From Saccharopolyspora erythraea (GTDB lineage Bacteria > Actinomycetota > Actinomycetes > Mycobacteriales > Pseudonocardiaceae), in contig NZ_CP054839.1 in assembly GCF_018141105.1 (NCBI RefSeq), positions 7,691,411 to 7,755,410 on the forward strand: DNA of 64,000 bases. The letters are read 5' to 3'. The translations under genes and the position numbers were made by a program. The notes under the pieces are model-generated. The model saw only the letters and a program-made list of their open reading frames with translations, was not told the origin of the DNA and ran no database searches. Numbering within the stretch: position 1 is the first letter of the stretch; each line of letters starts with the position of its first letter. Of the stretch, positions 34,585 to 44,519 are shown piece by piece.

Positions 34585-34617
34585 GAGCCGCCGTCGTCCG
34601 GTGGACGGCGGCGGCTC
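34585..34617. terminator. Bidirectional terminator between Lrp-type gene and ArfC-like gene
   Basis: GAGCCGCCGTCGTCC (34585-34599) pairs with GGACGGCGGCGGCTC (34603-34617), 15 bp with one mismatch, loop GGT. It lies between two convergent genes. Confidence 0.7.
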
Positions 34618-34645
34618 GCGGTCTGCAAAGGCGTTGTGCGGCGGC

Positions 34646-36031
34646 TCAGGTGTTGTGCTGACGGCCGTCCCATGGCTCGAACCCGGCCTGCTCGGCGTCG
34701 GCGGCGGTGCGGAACCACACCTCGGCCACGATGCGTTCGTACTGCGGCGACTCCGGCGTGTGGTACTGCCGGGAGGCGAAGTGGCCCTTGACCATGTAGC
34801 CCTCCCGCCGCGTCGGGCCCACGTGTTGCTTGGTGTCGGTGGCGGGAGCGTTCTTCCCGCTCGCATCGCCTGACGGGCTTTCCGCGGAGCCGTTGGACGC
34901 GGAGCCGGAGCTGCCGTTCGCCGCGGCCGGACCGGAGCCGTTCGACGATCCGTTGCGCCCGGAGTTCGACGTCGTCTTCGGCTTGCCCGGCCGGGGGCCC
35001 ACCCCGGGTGTGCGGCGCGGCAGCGGCGGCGCGTCCGAGTCGGGTTCGGCGTCGTCGGTGATGCGCGGGATGTTCTGGGTGGCCTCGGCACCCAGCGGCG
35101 GGACGTAGGGCGTGTCCTTGCGGGCCTCGTCGACTCCCGGGTCACCGAGCGGCTCGAAGAGCGAGCGGAGCTGCCCGGAGAGCTGCGCATCCCGCTCGGT
35201 GTCCTCCCGCGCACCGGACTCCGCGGAAGCCGGCACCCGGGCTGCCGGCTCAGCGCGCCCCGGCGACTCGGCGGAGTCCTGGGCCGAGTCGGAGCCGGTC
35301 GGCTCGTCCGCCTCGGCGGGCCACTCCGGGTTCTCCTGCTTGTCCGCCCGCATCGACTTCTGGAACCACGTGCTGCGGCCGGCGGCCTCGTCGTCGGCCA
35401 GCTCGATGCCCTCGGGCACCCGCGCCGACTCCGCCGCGTCGCGCGAGGTGCCGGCCGGCTGCCACGCGGGCTCGACGGGTTCCGGTTCGCGCTCGGCGTC
35501 CGCGCGGACCCGCGCGGCGAACTCGCGGGACGGGCCGTCGGACCCCCACGCCGGCTCTGGCGGACGCGGCGCCGGCTCGACCGGCTGGCGGGCGGTGTCG
35601 TCGTCGGTGATGCGCTCGACCTGCTGGGTCACCTCCGCGGAGTCTCCCGCCGGCGGGACAGGCGCGGCCCACGCACGCGGAGCGCGGTCCCAGGCACCGA
35701 ACGCAGGCTCCTCCGCCTCGTCCTGGGCCTGGCCGGGCAGCTCGTCGCGGTCGACCAGCGCCGTCGGCTGCGCCGGGCCGAGCCGGTCCGCCCGCACGGG
35801 CTCGGCGGGCTCAAGCAGGTCCAGCGGGCCCTCGTCCGGCTCCATCGCCGTCAGCGTCCGCTCCCGGTCGCGCCCGGAATCCTCGGTTTCGCGCACGTAG
35901 TCGGCGTAGTCAGCCGATACCGCGTCCAGGCGGCGCCGCAGCGGCCGGACGAACAGCAGCCAGGTGAACAGGGAACCCAACGCGAAGGCGGCCAGGCTCC
36001 ACAGCCAAACCTGGGTGAACAGCCACGTCAC
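34646..36031 (-). CDS. ArfC-like membrane protein with C-terminal sunset-type domain
   Basis: 461 residues, GTG at 36031 behind GGAGGAGGG. One N-terminal membrane helix (VWLWSLAAFALGSLFTWLLF) is followed by ~370 residues of Asp/Glu/Pro/Ala-rich disordered sequence and a Ser/Gly/Asn linker (NGSSGSASNGSAES). The last ~45 residues are a compact domain, YMVKGHFASRQYHTPESPQY then ERIVAEVWFRTAADAEQAGF, matching the small sunset domain described for ArfC-type channel accessory proteins of actinomycetes. Function is not established; the domain suggests a scaffold or envelope role. No ArfA/ArfB partner is in the window. It is transcribed alone. Confidence 0.72.
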   Translation of the reverse strand: MTWLFTQVWLWSLAAFALGSLFTWLLFVRPLRRRLDAVSADYADYVRETEDSGRDRERTLTAMEPDEGPLDLLEPAEPVRADRLGPAQPTALVDRDELPGQAQDEAEEPAFGAWDRAPRAWAAPVPPAGDSAEVTQQVERITDDDTARQPVEPAPRPPEPAWGSDGPSREFAARVRADAEREPEPVEPAWQPAGTSRDAAESARVPEGIELADDEAAGRSTWFQKSMRADKQENPEWPAEADEPTGSDSAQDSAESPGRAEPAARVPASAESGAREDTERDAQLSGQLRSLFEPLGDPGVDEARKDTPYVPPLGAEATQNIPRITDDAEPDSDAPPLPRRTPGVGPRPGKPKTTSNSGRNGSSNGSGPAAANGSSGSASNGSAESPSGDASGKNAPATDTKQHVGPTRREGYMVKGHFASRQYHTPESPQYERIVAEVWFRTAADAEQAGFEPWDGRQHNT

Positions 36032-36327
36032 GGACGACGTCCCTCCTCCGAATCCAAGGGCTCGCGCATTCGGCCGGGCGAGCTCGAAGCACGAGTATCG
36101 TCCCGGCCCCTCGACCGGGAAGTGATCGGGGGCAGATCCTTACCGCAGCTTGACCGGCGCGCGACCCGCAACGCCGGAGCCGGGGTGTCGCGTCGATCGC
36201 TCACCGGGGTGAATTCACCCGGACCGACCACCCGGCGTGGCTTCGCAGAACCACACACGGCCCAGCCCGTCGGGGCGGCTGCACCGGCACCGGACGTGAC
36301 GACCACCCCGCGAACGCCTTCGCCGGA

Positions 36328-37362
36328 CTACCTGGTGCGGGCGACGACGTAGTCGACGAGCGTGGCGAGCGCGTCGCGTGCCGGCACGTCGGGCAGCGCC
36401 GCGAGCTCCGTGCGCGCCTCCGCCGCGTACTCGTCGAGAGTGCGCCGGGCGCGCGTAAGGCCGTCGCACTCCCGCAGCAGCTTCAGCGCCTCCTCCACGT
36501 CGGCGTCGTGCTCCAGCGGCCCGGCCAGCAGCTCGCGCAGCCGGACGTCGGTGCCCTCGTCGGCCAGCGCGAAAAGCATGGGCAGCGTCCGCACGCCCTC
36601 GCGCAGGTCGGTGCCCGGGGTCTTGCCGGACTCGCCGGCGGGCGATGCGATGTCGATGACGTCGTCGGAGATCTGGAAGGCGGTGCCCAGGATGCGGCCC
36701 AGCCGCTCCATCGCCGTCACCTGCTCCGGGTTCGCCCCGGAGAACAGCGCGCCGAACCGGCCCGCGATGGCGATCAGCGAACCCGTCTTCTCGTGGATCA
36801 CCTTCAGGTAGAAGTCGACCGGGTCCTCGTCGCGGCCGACCCCGACCGTCTCCCGCATCTGGCCGGTGACCAGCGCCTCGAACGTCCTGGCCATCTCGCG
36901 GGCGGCGTCGGTGCCGAGGTCGGCGACCAGCCGGGACGCCTGGGCGAACAGGAAGTCGCCGGTCAGGATCGCCACCGAGTTGTCCCAGCGGGCGTTGGCG
37001 CTGGTCGCGCCGCGGCGCATGGTCGCCTCGTCCATGACGTCGTCGTGGTAGAGCGTGGCCAGATGGACCATCTCCACGACCGCGGCGGACTTGATGACGT
37101 TCTCCGTGCGGGGGTCCCCGAACTGGGCGGCCAGCAGCGCGAACAGCGGGCGGAACCGCTTGCCGCCCGCGTCCACCAGGTGCAGCGACGTGCGGGTGGC
37201 GAACTCGAGGTCGCTGCGCACCGACTCGTGCAGCAGCGCCTCGACGTCGGCGATGCCCTGTCGCACCGACTCGGCCAGTGCCGAGTCGGTGATCTCGAAT
37301 CCCGTCGGACCCGCAACAACGCCCGTCAGGTAGCTGTTCGGGTCACCCGCTGGCCTGCTCAC
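36328..37362 (-). CDS. grcC1: Long-chain (E)-polyprenyl diphosphate synthase
   Basis: 344 residues, GTG at 37362. Both aspartate-rich motifs are complete: LYHDDVMD (first) and ISDDVIDI (second), with GGKRFRP at the substrate-binding site and KTGSLIAIAGRFGAL. It extends farnesyl or geranylgeranyl diphosphate with isopentenyl diphosphate to the C35-C45 chain that becomes the menaquinone tail. It stands directly downstream of nuoN, 49 bp on the same strand, and may be the last gene of the nuo transcript. In mycobacteria the same gene neighbours menJ and htpX, so the nuo operon here appears inside the menaquinone cluster. Confidence 0.92.
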   Translation of the reverse strand: MSRPAGDPNSYLTGVVAGPTGFEITDSALAESVRQGIADVEALLHESVRSDLEFATRTSLHLVDAGGKRFRPLFALLAAQFGDPRTENVIKSAAVVEMVHLATLYHDDVMDEATMRRGATSANARWDNSVAILTGDFLFAQASRLVADLGTDAAREMARTFEALVTGQMRETVGVGRDEDPVDFYLKVIHEKTGSLIAIAGRFGALFSGANPEQVTAMERLGRILGTAFQISDDVIDIASPAGESGKTPGTDLREGVRTLPMLFALADEGTDVRLRELLAGPLEHDADVEEALKLLRECDGLTRARRTLDEYAAEARTELAALPDVPARDALATLVDYVVARTR

Positions 37363-37410
37363 GTCACCGTCGCCTTCGCTCCCCCAAGCTAGCCCCTACG
37401 GGCGAGCACT

Positions 37411-38958
37411 CTACGACACGAAGCCACCGAGGTTGGCCCAGTCCAGTGCCAACGACGGCAGCACGCCCAGCAACAGCGTCACGACCACGCCCAGCGTGAT
37501 CGCCGCCGTCGTGAACGCGCCCGGCACGCTGACGGTGGGGCCGTCCTCGGCCGGTTCGCTGAAATGCATCAGCACGATGACACGAAGGTAGAAGAACGCC
37601 GCGACCGCACTAGCCACCAGGGCCACCACCACCAACGGTGCCATACCGTCGGCGAGAGCGGCCTCGAAGACCACGAACTTCCCGACGAAGCCGCTGGTCA
37701 TCGGGATGCCCGCGAGTGCGAGGAGCAGGAAGGTGAACACCCAGGCCACCACCGGCGACCGCTTGGCCAGCCCGGCCCAGTCCGAAAGGTGAGTAGCCTC
37801 ACCATCGGAGGTCCGGACCAGGCTGATCACGCCGAAGATCGCGATCGTGGTGAAGCCGTAGGCCAGCAGGTAGAACATGGTGCCCGCCAGCCCGCGCTCG
37901 GTCAGCGCGATCGCGCCGACCAGCAGGAACCCGGCGTGGGCCACCGAGGAGTAGGCGATCATCCGCTTGATGTCGCTCTGGGTCAGGCCCAGCACGACGC
38001 CGATGACCATCGACACGATCGCCACCGCGTACAGCACCCCGCGCCACTCCCAGCTCGACGCCTGGAAGGCGACCTGGAAGACCCGCAGGATGCCGCCGAA
38101 CGCGGCGACCTTCGTGCAGGCCGCCATGAAACCGGTCACCGCGGTCGGCGCGCCCTGGTAGACGTCCGGGGTCCAGGTGTGGAACGGCCCGACCGACGCC
38201 TTGAACAGCAGGCCCACCACCAGCAGGCCGAGCCCGGCGAACAGCAGCGTGTCGGAGCGGTCGGTGCCCGCGGTCGCGGCGGCGATCGCCGACAGCTTGA
38301 CCGAGCCCGCGTAGCCGTAGAGCAGCGCCAGCCCGTAGAGGAAGAACGCCGACGCGAACGCGCCGAGCAGGAAGTACTTGACCGCCGCCTCCTGCGAGAG
38401 CAGCCTGCGACGCTTGGCCAGGCCGCACATCAGGTACAGCGGGAGGCTCAGCACCTCCAGCGCGATGAACATCGTCAGCAGGTCGTTGGCCGCGCAGAAG
38501 ACCATCATCCCGCCGAGGGCGAACAGCGCGAGCGGGAACACCTCGGTGCGCATGCCCGCGACCGCCGCTGTCGCGCGGGTCATCTCGCCGGAACCGGCGG
38601 GGCCGGTGTCGTTGGACTCGGCGACGAACGCGCCGCCCGGCTCCACCGAGCGGTCGGCGATCAGCAGGATCGCACCCAGGCCGAGGGCCAGCAGCGTGCC
38701 CCACAGGAACAGCGTCGGCGCGTCGATGGCCAGGGAGTCCGACAGCGTCGTGACGCCGGTGCCGCCCTGCCGGGCGTGCAGCGCCAGCGCGACCCCGGCC
38801 GCGACCAGGGCCAGCAGGCTCAGCCCCACCTGCGCCGACCACCGCTGGTGGCGCGGCAGGAACGCCTCGACCAGCACCCCCAGGCACGCCGCTCCGAGGA
38901 TCACCAGGACCGGCATGATCGCCGCGTAGTCGATCAGCGGCAGCTCGACCTGACTCAC
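37411..38958 (-). CDS. nuoN: NADH-quinone oxidoreductase subunit N
   Basis: 515 residues with ~14 membrane helices of the antiporter-like family. Conserved proton-channel residues are visible: Glu in FIALEVLSLPLYLMCGLAKR, Lys in LLFKASVGPFHTWTPDVYQG and Lys in DIKRMIAYSSVAHAGFLLVG. One of three proton-pumping membrane subunits of complex I. Last nuo gene, two bases after nuoM, followed by grcC1. The 45-residue loop around VAESNDTGPAGSGEMTRATA is an actinomycete-type insertion. Confidence 0.97.
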   Translation of the reverse strand: MSQVELPLIDYAAIMPVLVILGAACLGVLVEAFLPRHQRWSAQVGLSLLALVAAGVALALHARQGGTGVTTLSDSLAIDAPTLFLWGTLLALGLGAILLIADRSVEPGGAFVAESNDTGPAGSGEMTRATAAVAGMRTEVFPLALFALGGMMVFCAANDLLTMFIALEVLSLPLYLMCGLAKRRRLLSQEAAVKYFLLGAFASAFFLYGLALLYGYAGSVKLSAIAAATAGTDRSDTLLFAGLGLLVVGLLFKASVGPFHTWTPDVYQGAPTAVTGFMAACTKVAAFGGILRVFQVAFQASSWEWRGVLYAVAIVSMVIGVVLGLTQSDIKRMIAYSSVAHAGFLLVGAIALTERGLAGTMFYLLAYGFTTIAIFGVISLVRTSDGEATHLSDWAGLAKRSPVVAWVFTFLLLALAGIPMTSGFVGKFVVFEAALADGMAPLVVVALVASAVAAFFYLRVIVLMHFSEPAEDGPTVSVPGAFTTAAITLGVVVTLLLGVLPSLALDWANLGGFVS

Positions 38959-38960
38959 TG

Positions 38961-40538
38961 TCAGTTACCTCCCTGCGAGGTGACGGGGTCGGTGACGCCG
39001 ACCTCGCTCATGGTTGCGCCGACCGACGGGCCGATCACGTCCAGCACCGGCTTCGGGTAGAAGCCCAGCGCCAGCACGAGCACGATCAGCGGCGCGAGGA
39101 CCGCCTTCTCCCGGAGGTCGAGGTCGGTGATGCCGCGCCGGTGCTTCTCCGGCAGCGCCGGGTCGCCGACCGCGCCGGGTCCGGTGGCCGAGGCCAGCAG
39201 CGCGTCGCCGCGCACCGGCCCCTGCATCACCTGCTGGTAGATCCGGAGCACGTACACCGCGGCCAGCACCATGCCGACGGTCGCCAGGACCGTGTAGACC
39301 GGCTGGGTCGGGAAGGATCCGACCAGCACCAGGAACTCGCTGATGAACGAGTTGGTGCCGGGCAGCGACAGCGTGCTGAGCCCCGCGACCAGCAGCACGC
39401 CCGCCAGCAGCGGCGTCAGCCGCGCCATGCCGCCGTAGTCGGCGATGCGGGTCGAGCCACCTCGGGCGATCACCATGCCGATGGCCAGGATGAGCATGCC
39501 GGTCGCGATGCTGTGGTTGATCATGTACGACACCGCGCCCACCTGCGACTGCGAGGTGAAGGCGAAGATGCCCAGCGCGATGAAGCCGAAGTGCGCGATC
39601 GAGACGTAGGCGATGAAGCGCTTGAGGTCGTCCTGGCCGAACGCCTGCAGCGACCCGTACAGCACCCCGAGCACCGCAAGCACCAGCACCATCGGAGTCA
39701 GCAGCTTCGAGGCGTCCGGTGTCAGCGGCAGGCTGTAGCGCAGGAAACCGAAGGTGCCGACCTTGTCCAGCACGCCGACGACGATGACCGCGACGCCGAT
39801 CGGCGCCTGCGCGGCGGCGTCGGGCAGCCAGGTGTGCAGCGGCACCAGCGGCGCCTTGATGGCGAACGCGGTGAAGAAGCCGAGGAAGATCCACACCTGC
39901 ACGTTCGTCGGCGCGTCGGCCAGCACCGGCACCAGCTTCGCCCAGTCGAAGGTGCCCTGTCCCAGCACCTGCGCCGAGTAGACGTAGGCGCCGATCGCCG
40001 AGGCCAGCATGATCAGGCCGCCGAGGAAGGAGTACAGGAAGAACTTCACCGCGGCGTAGGTGCGCTGCTCGCCGCCGTACCCGCCGATGAGGAAGTACAT
40101 CGGGATCAGCATGATCTCGAACAGCACGTAGAACAGGAACACGTCGGTCGCGGCGAACACGCCGACCGTCAGCGCCTGCTCCAGCAGCAGCAGCGAGAAG
40201 AACCCGCCGTGGGTGCGGCCCGCGGGCAGCTTCTCGCCCCAGCTGTAGCCCAGCACCAGCGGCAGCAGCAGCGCGATCACCGCGACCATGACCAGCGCGA
40301 TGCCGTCCACGCCGAACGACAGGTTGATGTCGAAGGCGGGGATCCACGGAACCGAGCTGGTGAGCTGCAGCCGCGCGCCCGCCGGGTCGTACTCCAGCCA
40401 GGCGACGGCGGCCAGGACGACCTCGACGAGCGAGAACGCCAGCGCGGTCCACTTCGCCACCGGCTCGTTGCCGCGCAGCAGCCAGACCACCACCGAGCCG
40501 AACAGCGGTAGCAGGATCAGTGCGAGGAGCACGGTCAT
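38961..40538 (-). CDS. nuoM: NADH-quinone oxidoreductase subunit M
   Basis: 525 residues, ATG at 40538 with GGAGGAGAT upstream. Antiporter-like membrane subunit with FYVLFEIMLIPMYFLIGGYG (channel Glu), IKAPLVPLHTWLPDAAAQAP and DLKRFIAYVSIAHFGFIALG (channel Lys). It pumps protons as part of complex I's membrane arm. Its ATG overlaps the stop of a 35-codon ORF that itself overlaps the nuoL stop, so nuoL, the short ORF and nuoM appear translationally chained. Confidence 0.97.
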   Translation of the reverse strand: MTVLLALILLPLFGSVVVWLLRGNEPVAKWTALAFSLVEVVLAAVAWLEYDPAGARLQLTSSVPWIPAFDINLSFGVDGIALVMVAVIALLLPLVLGYSWGEKLPAGRTHGGFFSLLLLEQALTVGVFAATDVFLFYVLFEIMLIPMYFLIGGYGGEQRTYAAVKFFLYSFLGGLIMLASAIGAYVYSAQVLGQGTFDWAKLVPVLADAPTNVQVWIFLGFFTAFAIKAPLVPLHTWLPDAAAQAPIGVAVIVVGVLDKVGTFGFLRYSLPLTPDASKLLTPMVLVLAVLGVLYGSLQAFGQDDLKRFIAYVSIAHFGFIALGIFAFTSQSQVGAVSYMINHSIATGMLILAIGMVIARGGSTRIADYGGMARLTPLLAGVLLVAGLSTLSLPGTNSFISEFLVLVGSFPTQPVYTVLATVGMVLAAVYVLRIYQQVMQGPVRGDALLASATGPGAVGDPALPEKHRRGITDLDLREKAVLAPLIVLVLALGFYPKPVLDVIGPSVGATMSEVGVTDPVTSQGGN

Positions 40539-40642
40539 CGGATCTCCTCCAACGGTTCACCCGGCGCGGCCGGAGCCGTCCGGCGGCTTCCCGGCGCGGT
40601 CTCGCGGGGCAGAGGTGCGCACGGCACCGGCAGGTTCGTCAT
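40535..40642 (-). CDS. Candidate 35-residue small protein between nuoL and nuoM
   Basis: ATG at 40642 overlaps the nuoL stop as ATGA, and the TGA at 40535 overlaps the nuoM ATG as ATGA, so the ORF exactly bridges the gap. Product starts [18 protein letters not shown] and ends GEPLEEIR: Pro-rich, one Cys, no membrane helix. Its last codons contain GGAGGAG, the nuoM ribosome-binding site. It could be a small complex I accessory, or merely a coupling device carrying ribosomes to nuoM. No homologue recognised. Confidence 0.4.
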   Translation of the reverse strand: MTNLPVPCAPLPRETAPGSRRTAPAAPGEPLEEIR

Positions 40643-42657
40643 GGCGTCCCCACGGCCATCAGGGCGGCGATCAGGATCACGCCGCCTGCGAGCATGGACA
40701 GGGCGTAGGAGCGGACGAATCCGGTCTGCCAGCGCCGCATCCGGGTGGAACCGAACCCGAGCAGGCCGGCCACCCCGGTGACGGTGCCGTCGACGCCCTT
40801 GCGGTCGACCTCGACCAGGCCGCGAGTCAGCAGCCTGGTCGGCAGCACCACGAGTCCGCGGTTCAGCGCGTTGCCGTAGAGGTCGGCGCGGGCCGCGCGC
40901 ACGACCGGCGACACCCGCTCCGGCCGCACCACCGGGACCGGCTTGCGACCGACGACCAGCCAGGCGACGAGCACCCCGAGCGCCGAGAGCGCGACCGTCA
41001 GGTACGGGACCACCTCGTGCGGCAGCACCCCGTGGTGGCTTTCGGCGAGCCCGCCCAGCGACGGCGTCAGGTAGTCGACCAGGCGGTTGCCCGCGACGAA
41101 GAACCCGCCGGCCCCGATCGAGCCGATCGCGAGCACGATCATCGGCCCGGTCATCACCCCCGGGGACTCGTGCGGGTGGAAGTCCTTCCCGTCGCTCGTC
41201 TTCAGGTTCTCCCAGCGCTTCTCGCCGAAGAACGTCATCAGCACCAGGCGGGTCATGTAGAAGGCCGTGATGCCCGCGCCCAGCAGCGCCGCGCCGCCGA
41301 ACACCCAGCCGCGCCAGCCCTCCTGGCCGAACGCGGCCTCGATGATCGCGTCCTTGGAGTAGAAGCCCGACATGAACGGGAAGCCGATCAGCGCGAGGTA
41401 GCCCATCCCGAAGGTGGCGAACGTGATCGGCATGTACCGGTAGAGGCCGCCGAACTTGCGCATGTCGACCTCGTCGTTCATGCCGTGCATCACCGAGCCG
41501 GCGCCGAGGAACAGCCCGGCCTTGAAGAAGCCGTGGGTGAGCAGGTGCATGATGCCCAGCGCGTAGCCCGCCGGGCCGAGGCCCACCGCGAGGATCATGT
41601 AGCCGATCTGGCTGACCGTGGAGTAGGCCAGCACCTTCTTGATGTCGTCGTAGGCGCAGCCGATGACGCATCCGACCAGCAGCGTGACCGCGCCGACGAT
41701 GGTGACGACCAGCCTGCCGTCGGGCGAGAGCGTGTAGAGCGGGTTGGCCCTGGCGATCAGGTAGACACCGGCGGTGACCATGGTCGCGGCGTGGATGAGC
41801 GCGGAGACCGGGGTCGGGCCCTCCATCGCGTCCGGCAACCACGCCTGCAGCGGGACCTGGCCGGACTTGCCGCACGCGCCGAGCAGGAGCAGCAGCGTGA
41901 TCGCGAGCAGCACGCCCGGGGTGAGCTCACCGGCCCTGGCGAAGACCTCCGAGTACTGGGTGGTGCCGAGGTTGGCGAACAGCAGGAAGATCGCCAGCGC
42001 CAGGCCGACGTCGCCGACGCGGTTCATCACGAAGGCCTTGGTCGCCGCCGCTGCCGCCGACGGGCGGCCCTGCCAGAAGCCGATCAGCAGGTAGGACGCC
42101 AGGCCGACGCCTTCCCAGCCGAGGTAGAGCGTCACGAAGCTGTTGCCCATGACCAGCACGAGCATCGCGGCGACGAACAGGTTCAGGTAGGCGAAGAACC
42201 GGCGCCGCTCGGTGTTGTCCCTGCCGGTGCGGCCTTCCTGGTCGTGGGCCATGTAACCGATCGAGTAGACGTGGATCAGCGCGCCCACACCCGTGATCAG
42301 CAGCATGAACACCATCGACAGCGGGTCCAGCCGGAGTCCGAAGTCGACCTGCAGCGCCTCGACCGGGATCCAGGAGAACAGGTACAGCTCCCGCTCCCGC
42401 TGCGCCGCGGGCAGGCCGTTGATGGAGAAGAACAGCGCGACCGCGTACGCGAACGAGCCGATCACCGTCGCGCAGCCCAGGACGTGGCCCCACCCGTTGG
42501 CCCGGCGCCCGGCCAGCAGCAGCACCAGCGCGCCGAACGCGGGCAGCGCGATGAGCAGCCACGCGTTCTGCTGGATCGCGCCCGTCGCGCTGACCACGTC
42601 CAAGGTCGGCGGGACCCCGGCGGGGATCTCCCCGGTTGTCGTCATTGCCGTCACCAC
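40639..42657 (-). CDS. nuoL: NADH-quinone oxidoreductase subunit L
   Basis: 672 residues. The largest antiporter-like membrane subunit; ~16 helices, with [20 protein letters not shown] (channel Glu), [40 protein letters not shown] and [20 protein letters not shown] (channel Lys). The C-terminal part includes the lateral helix that runs along the membrane arm in this subunit. It starts seven bases after nuoK. Length is as in mycobacteria and Streptomyces. Confidence 0.97.
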   Translation of the reverse strand: MVTAMTTTGEIPAGVPPTLDVVSATGAIQQNAWLLIALPAFGALVLLLAGRRANGWGHVLGCATVIGSFAYAVALFFSINGLPAAQRERELYLFSWIPVEALQVDFGLRLDPLSMVFMLLITGVGALIHVYSIGYMAHDQEGRTGRDNTERRRFFAYLNLFVAAMLVLVMGNSFVTLYLGWEGVGLASYLLIGFWQGRPSAAAAATKAFVMNRVGDVGLALAIFLLFANLGTTQYSEVFARAGELTPGVLLAITLLLLLGACGKSGQVPLQAWLPDAMEGPTPVSALIHAATMVTAGVYLIARANPLYTLSPDGRLVVTIVGAVTLLVGCVIGCAYDDIKKVLAYSTVSQIGYMILAVGLGPAGYALGIMHLLTHGFFKAGLFLGAGSVMHGMNDEVDMRKFGGLYRYMPITFATFGMGYLALIGFPFMSGFYSKDAIIEAAFGQEGWRGWVFGGAALLGAGITAFYMTRLVLMTFFGEKRWENLKTSDGKDFHPHESPGVMTGPMIVLAIGSIGAGGFFVAGNRLVDYLTPSLGGLAESHHGVLPHEVVPYLTVALSALGVLVAWLVVGRKPVPVVRPERVSPVVRAARADLYGNALNRGLVVLPTRLLTRGLVEVDRKGVDGTVTGVAGLLGFGSTRMRRWQTGFVRSYALSMLAGGVILIAALMAVGTP

Positions 42658-42664
42658 GCGCCTC

Positions 42665-42964
42665 TCAGTACTTCAGGAGGTTGGCGTCATCGACCGAGGC
42701 CGAGCGACGCGTACGGAAGATCGACATGATGATCGCCAGGCCGACCACGACCTCGGCCGCGGCGACGACCATCACGAAGAAGGCCATGACCTGCCCGTTC
42801 ACCGACCCCTCGATGCGGGCGAAGGTCACCAGCGTCAGGTTGACGGCGTTGAGCATCAGCTCGATGCACATGAACACGACGATCGCGTTGCGCCGGACCA
42901 GGACGCCCACCGCCCCGATGCTGAACAGCAGGGCCGACAACAGCAGGTAGTAGGTCGGGGTCAC
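42665..42964 (-). CDS. nuoK: NADH-quinone oxidoreductase subunit K
   Basis: 99 residues, GTG at 42964 overlapping the nuoJ stop. Three membrane helices with the family-typical [20 protein letters not shown] and the intramembrane Glu in [20 protein letters not shown], required for proton translocation; a second Glu lies in [20 protein letters not shown]. Small hydrophobic subunit of the complex I membrane arm. Length is exactly typical (~99-100 residues). Confidence 0.97.
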   Translation of the reverse strand: MTPTYYLLLSALLFSIGAVGVLVRRNAIVVFMCIELMLNAVNLTLVTFARIEGSVNGQVMAFFVMVVAAAEVVVGLAIIMSIFRTRRSASVDDANLLKY

Positions 42965-43956
42965 CGCCGGACCTCCTCGGTGGATGCTTGCTCGGATTCC
43001 TTGCCGTTGCCGTTGCCGTTGCCGTTCCCGTTGCCGCCGCCGGGGTGCGGTCCGTCGCCGTTGGTGTGCTCCGGCTCGGAGCGATCCGGCGTCGTGGCCT
43101 GCTCGGCCTCCCGCTCACCGGTCAGCGCGCGCGGCCCGGGTTCGGGCGCCTCTCCCGAAACCGCCCGGCGCTCCTCGCGGAACCGGTCGGCGGGCAGGTT
43201 GTCCAGCAGCTCCGAGAGCGACTCCGGGGCGACCGAGCCGTCGGGCAGCAACGCGGGCGTGGCCACCGAGTTCGCCGTCGCGTAGACGCCCGGGCCGGGC
43301 AGCGGCGAGACCCGCGCGCTGCGGAAGCGGGCGTCGGCCATGTCGCGCTGCGACATCCGCTTGGCCCGCCCCTTGCCGCCGTAGGCCAGGACCATCGCGC
43401 CCAGCGCCGCGGTGATCAGCAGCGCCGAGGTGAGCTCGAAGGGGAACAGGTAGTCGGTGAAGATCAGCCGTCCGAGACCGCCCGCGCCACCGCCCTGCGG
43501 CGACCACGGGTTCAGCGGCGCGGCGACCGGCACGTCGGTGAGCGCCCTGGCCAGGCCGGTCACCAGCAGCGCGGCGAAGCCCACGCCCGCCAGCGCCGCG
43601 GCCAGCCGCTGCCCGCGCAGCACCTCCACGACCGAGTCCGACGAGTCGCGGCCCACCATCATCAGCACGAACAGGAACAGCATCATGATCGCGCCGGTGT
43701 AGACGATGATCTGGGTGAAACCGAGGAACGGCGCGCTCTGGGCCATGTAGAGCACGCCGAGGCACAGCATCGTCAGCACCAGCCAGAGCGCGGAGTGCAC
43801 CGCGTTGCGGGCGAAGACCATGCCGAGCGCGCCGAGCAGCGCCAGCGGGCCGAGGGTCCAGAAGACCGCGGCCTCGCCGGCGCCGACCACGTCCTGGGCC
43901 TGGGTCTGCGCCAGGTACTGCGTTTGCTGGAGGATCTGGGCCGCGAGTGCCATCAC
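42961..43956 (-). CDS. nuoJ: NADH-quinone oxidoreductase subunit J
   Basis: 331 residues, GTG at 43956 (ATG at 43953 possible). Five membrane helices (~30-190) with [20 protein letters not shown] and the conserved Tyr/Gly segment [20 protein letters not shown]. The remaining ~130 residues form a long cytoplasmic tail that is acidic and Pro/Gly-rich, ending in a GNGNGNGNG tract encoded by a hexanucleotide repeat; such tails occur in actinomycetes and are absent in E. coli. It overlaps nuoK and nuoI by 4 bp each. Confidence 0.95.
   Translation of the reverse strand: MMALAAQILQQTQYLAQTQAQDVVGAGEAAVFWTLGPLALLGALGMVFARNAVHSALWLVLTMLCLGVLYMAQSAPFLGFTQIIVYTGAIMMLFLFVLMMVGRDSSDSVVEVLRGQRLAAALAGVGFAALLVTGLARALTDVPVAAPLNPWSPQGGGAGGLGRLIFTDYLFPFELTSALLITAALGAMVLAYGGKGRAKRMSQRDMADARFRSARVSPLPGPGVYATANSVATPALLPDGSVAPESLSELLDNLPADRFREERRAVSGEAPEPGPRALTGEREAEQATTPDRSEPEHTNGDGPHPGGGNGNGNGNGNGKESEQASTEEVRR
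43001..43036. repeat. In-frame hexanucleotide microsatellite in nuoJ
   Basis: Six units of TTGCCG (the fifth is TTCCCG) encode alternating Gly-Asn on the minus strand near the NuoJ C-terminus. Unit loss or gain keeps the frame, so the tract could vary in length without harm. Confidence 0.8.
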
Positions 43957-44519
43957 CTTCTGGCCTCCTCAGGACCGGTCTCCACGGTCTCGCCCTCGGG
44001 AACCCCGGCCTGCCGCGCCAGTTCCGGACCCCGCACGTAGTAGTCCTGCTCGTCGTCGCCGAGCCGCATCGGGTGCGGCGGCTGCTCCATGCCCGGCAGC
44101 AGCGGCGCGAGCAGGTCTTCCTTGGTGAAGATGAGGTCGCGACGGTTGTCGTCGGCGGTCTCGTACTCGTTGGTCATGGTCAGCGAGCGGGTCGGGCATG
44201 CCTCGATGCACAACCCGCAGCCGATGCAGCGCAGGTAGTTGATCTGGTAGTCCATGCCGTAGCGCTCACCGGGCGAGTACCGCTCGTCCTCGGTGTTCGT
44301 GCCGCCCTCGACGAAGATCGCGTCGGCCGGGCACGCCCAGGCGCACAGCTCGCAGCCCACGCACTTCTCCAGCCCGTCCGGGTGACGGTTGAGCTGGTGC
44401 TTGCCGTGGAACCGAGGCGCCGGGATCTTCTTGACCTCCGGGTACTCCTCGGTGACGACCTTGCGGAACATCGTCGAGAAGGTGACGCCGAAGCCCTTGA
44501 TCGGATCAAACACTCCCAT
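43953..44519 (-). CDS. nuoI: NADH-quinone oxidoreductase subunit I
   Basis: 188 residues from ATG at 44519 ([20 protein letters not shown]). Two complete 4Fe-4S motifs, [12 protein letters not shown] and [12 protein letters not shown], carry clusters N6a and N6b that pass electrons from NuoG toward NuoB. The upstream frame to 44585 overlaps NuoH and is not used. Its start lies 14 bases inside the end of nuoH, an unusual overlap length in this operon but supported by the well-conserved N-terminus. Confidence 0.97.
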   Translation of the reverse strand: MGVFDPIKGFGVTFSTMFRKVVTEEYPEVKKIPAPRFHGKHQLNRHPDGLEKCVGCELCAWACPADAIFVEGGTNTEDERYSPGERYGMDYQINYLRCIGCGLCIEACPTRSLTMTNEYETADDNRRDLIFTKEDLLAPLLPGMEQPPHPMRLGDDEQDYYVRGPELARQAGVPEGETVETGPEEARR

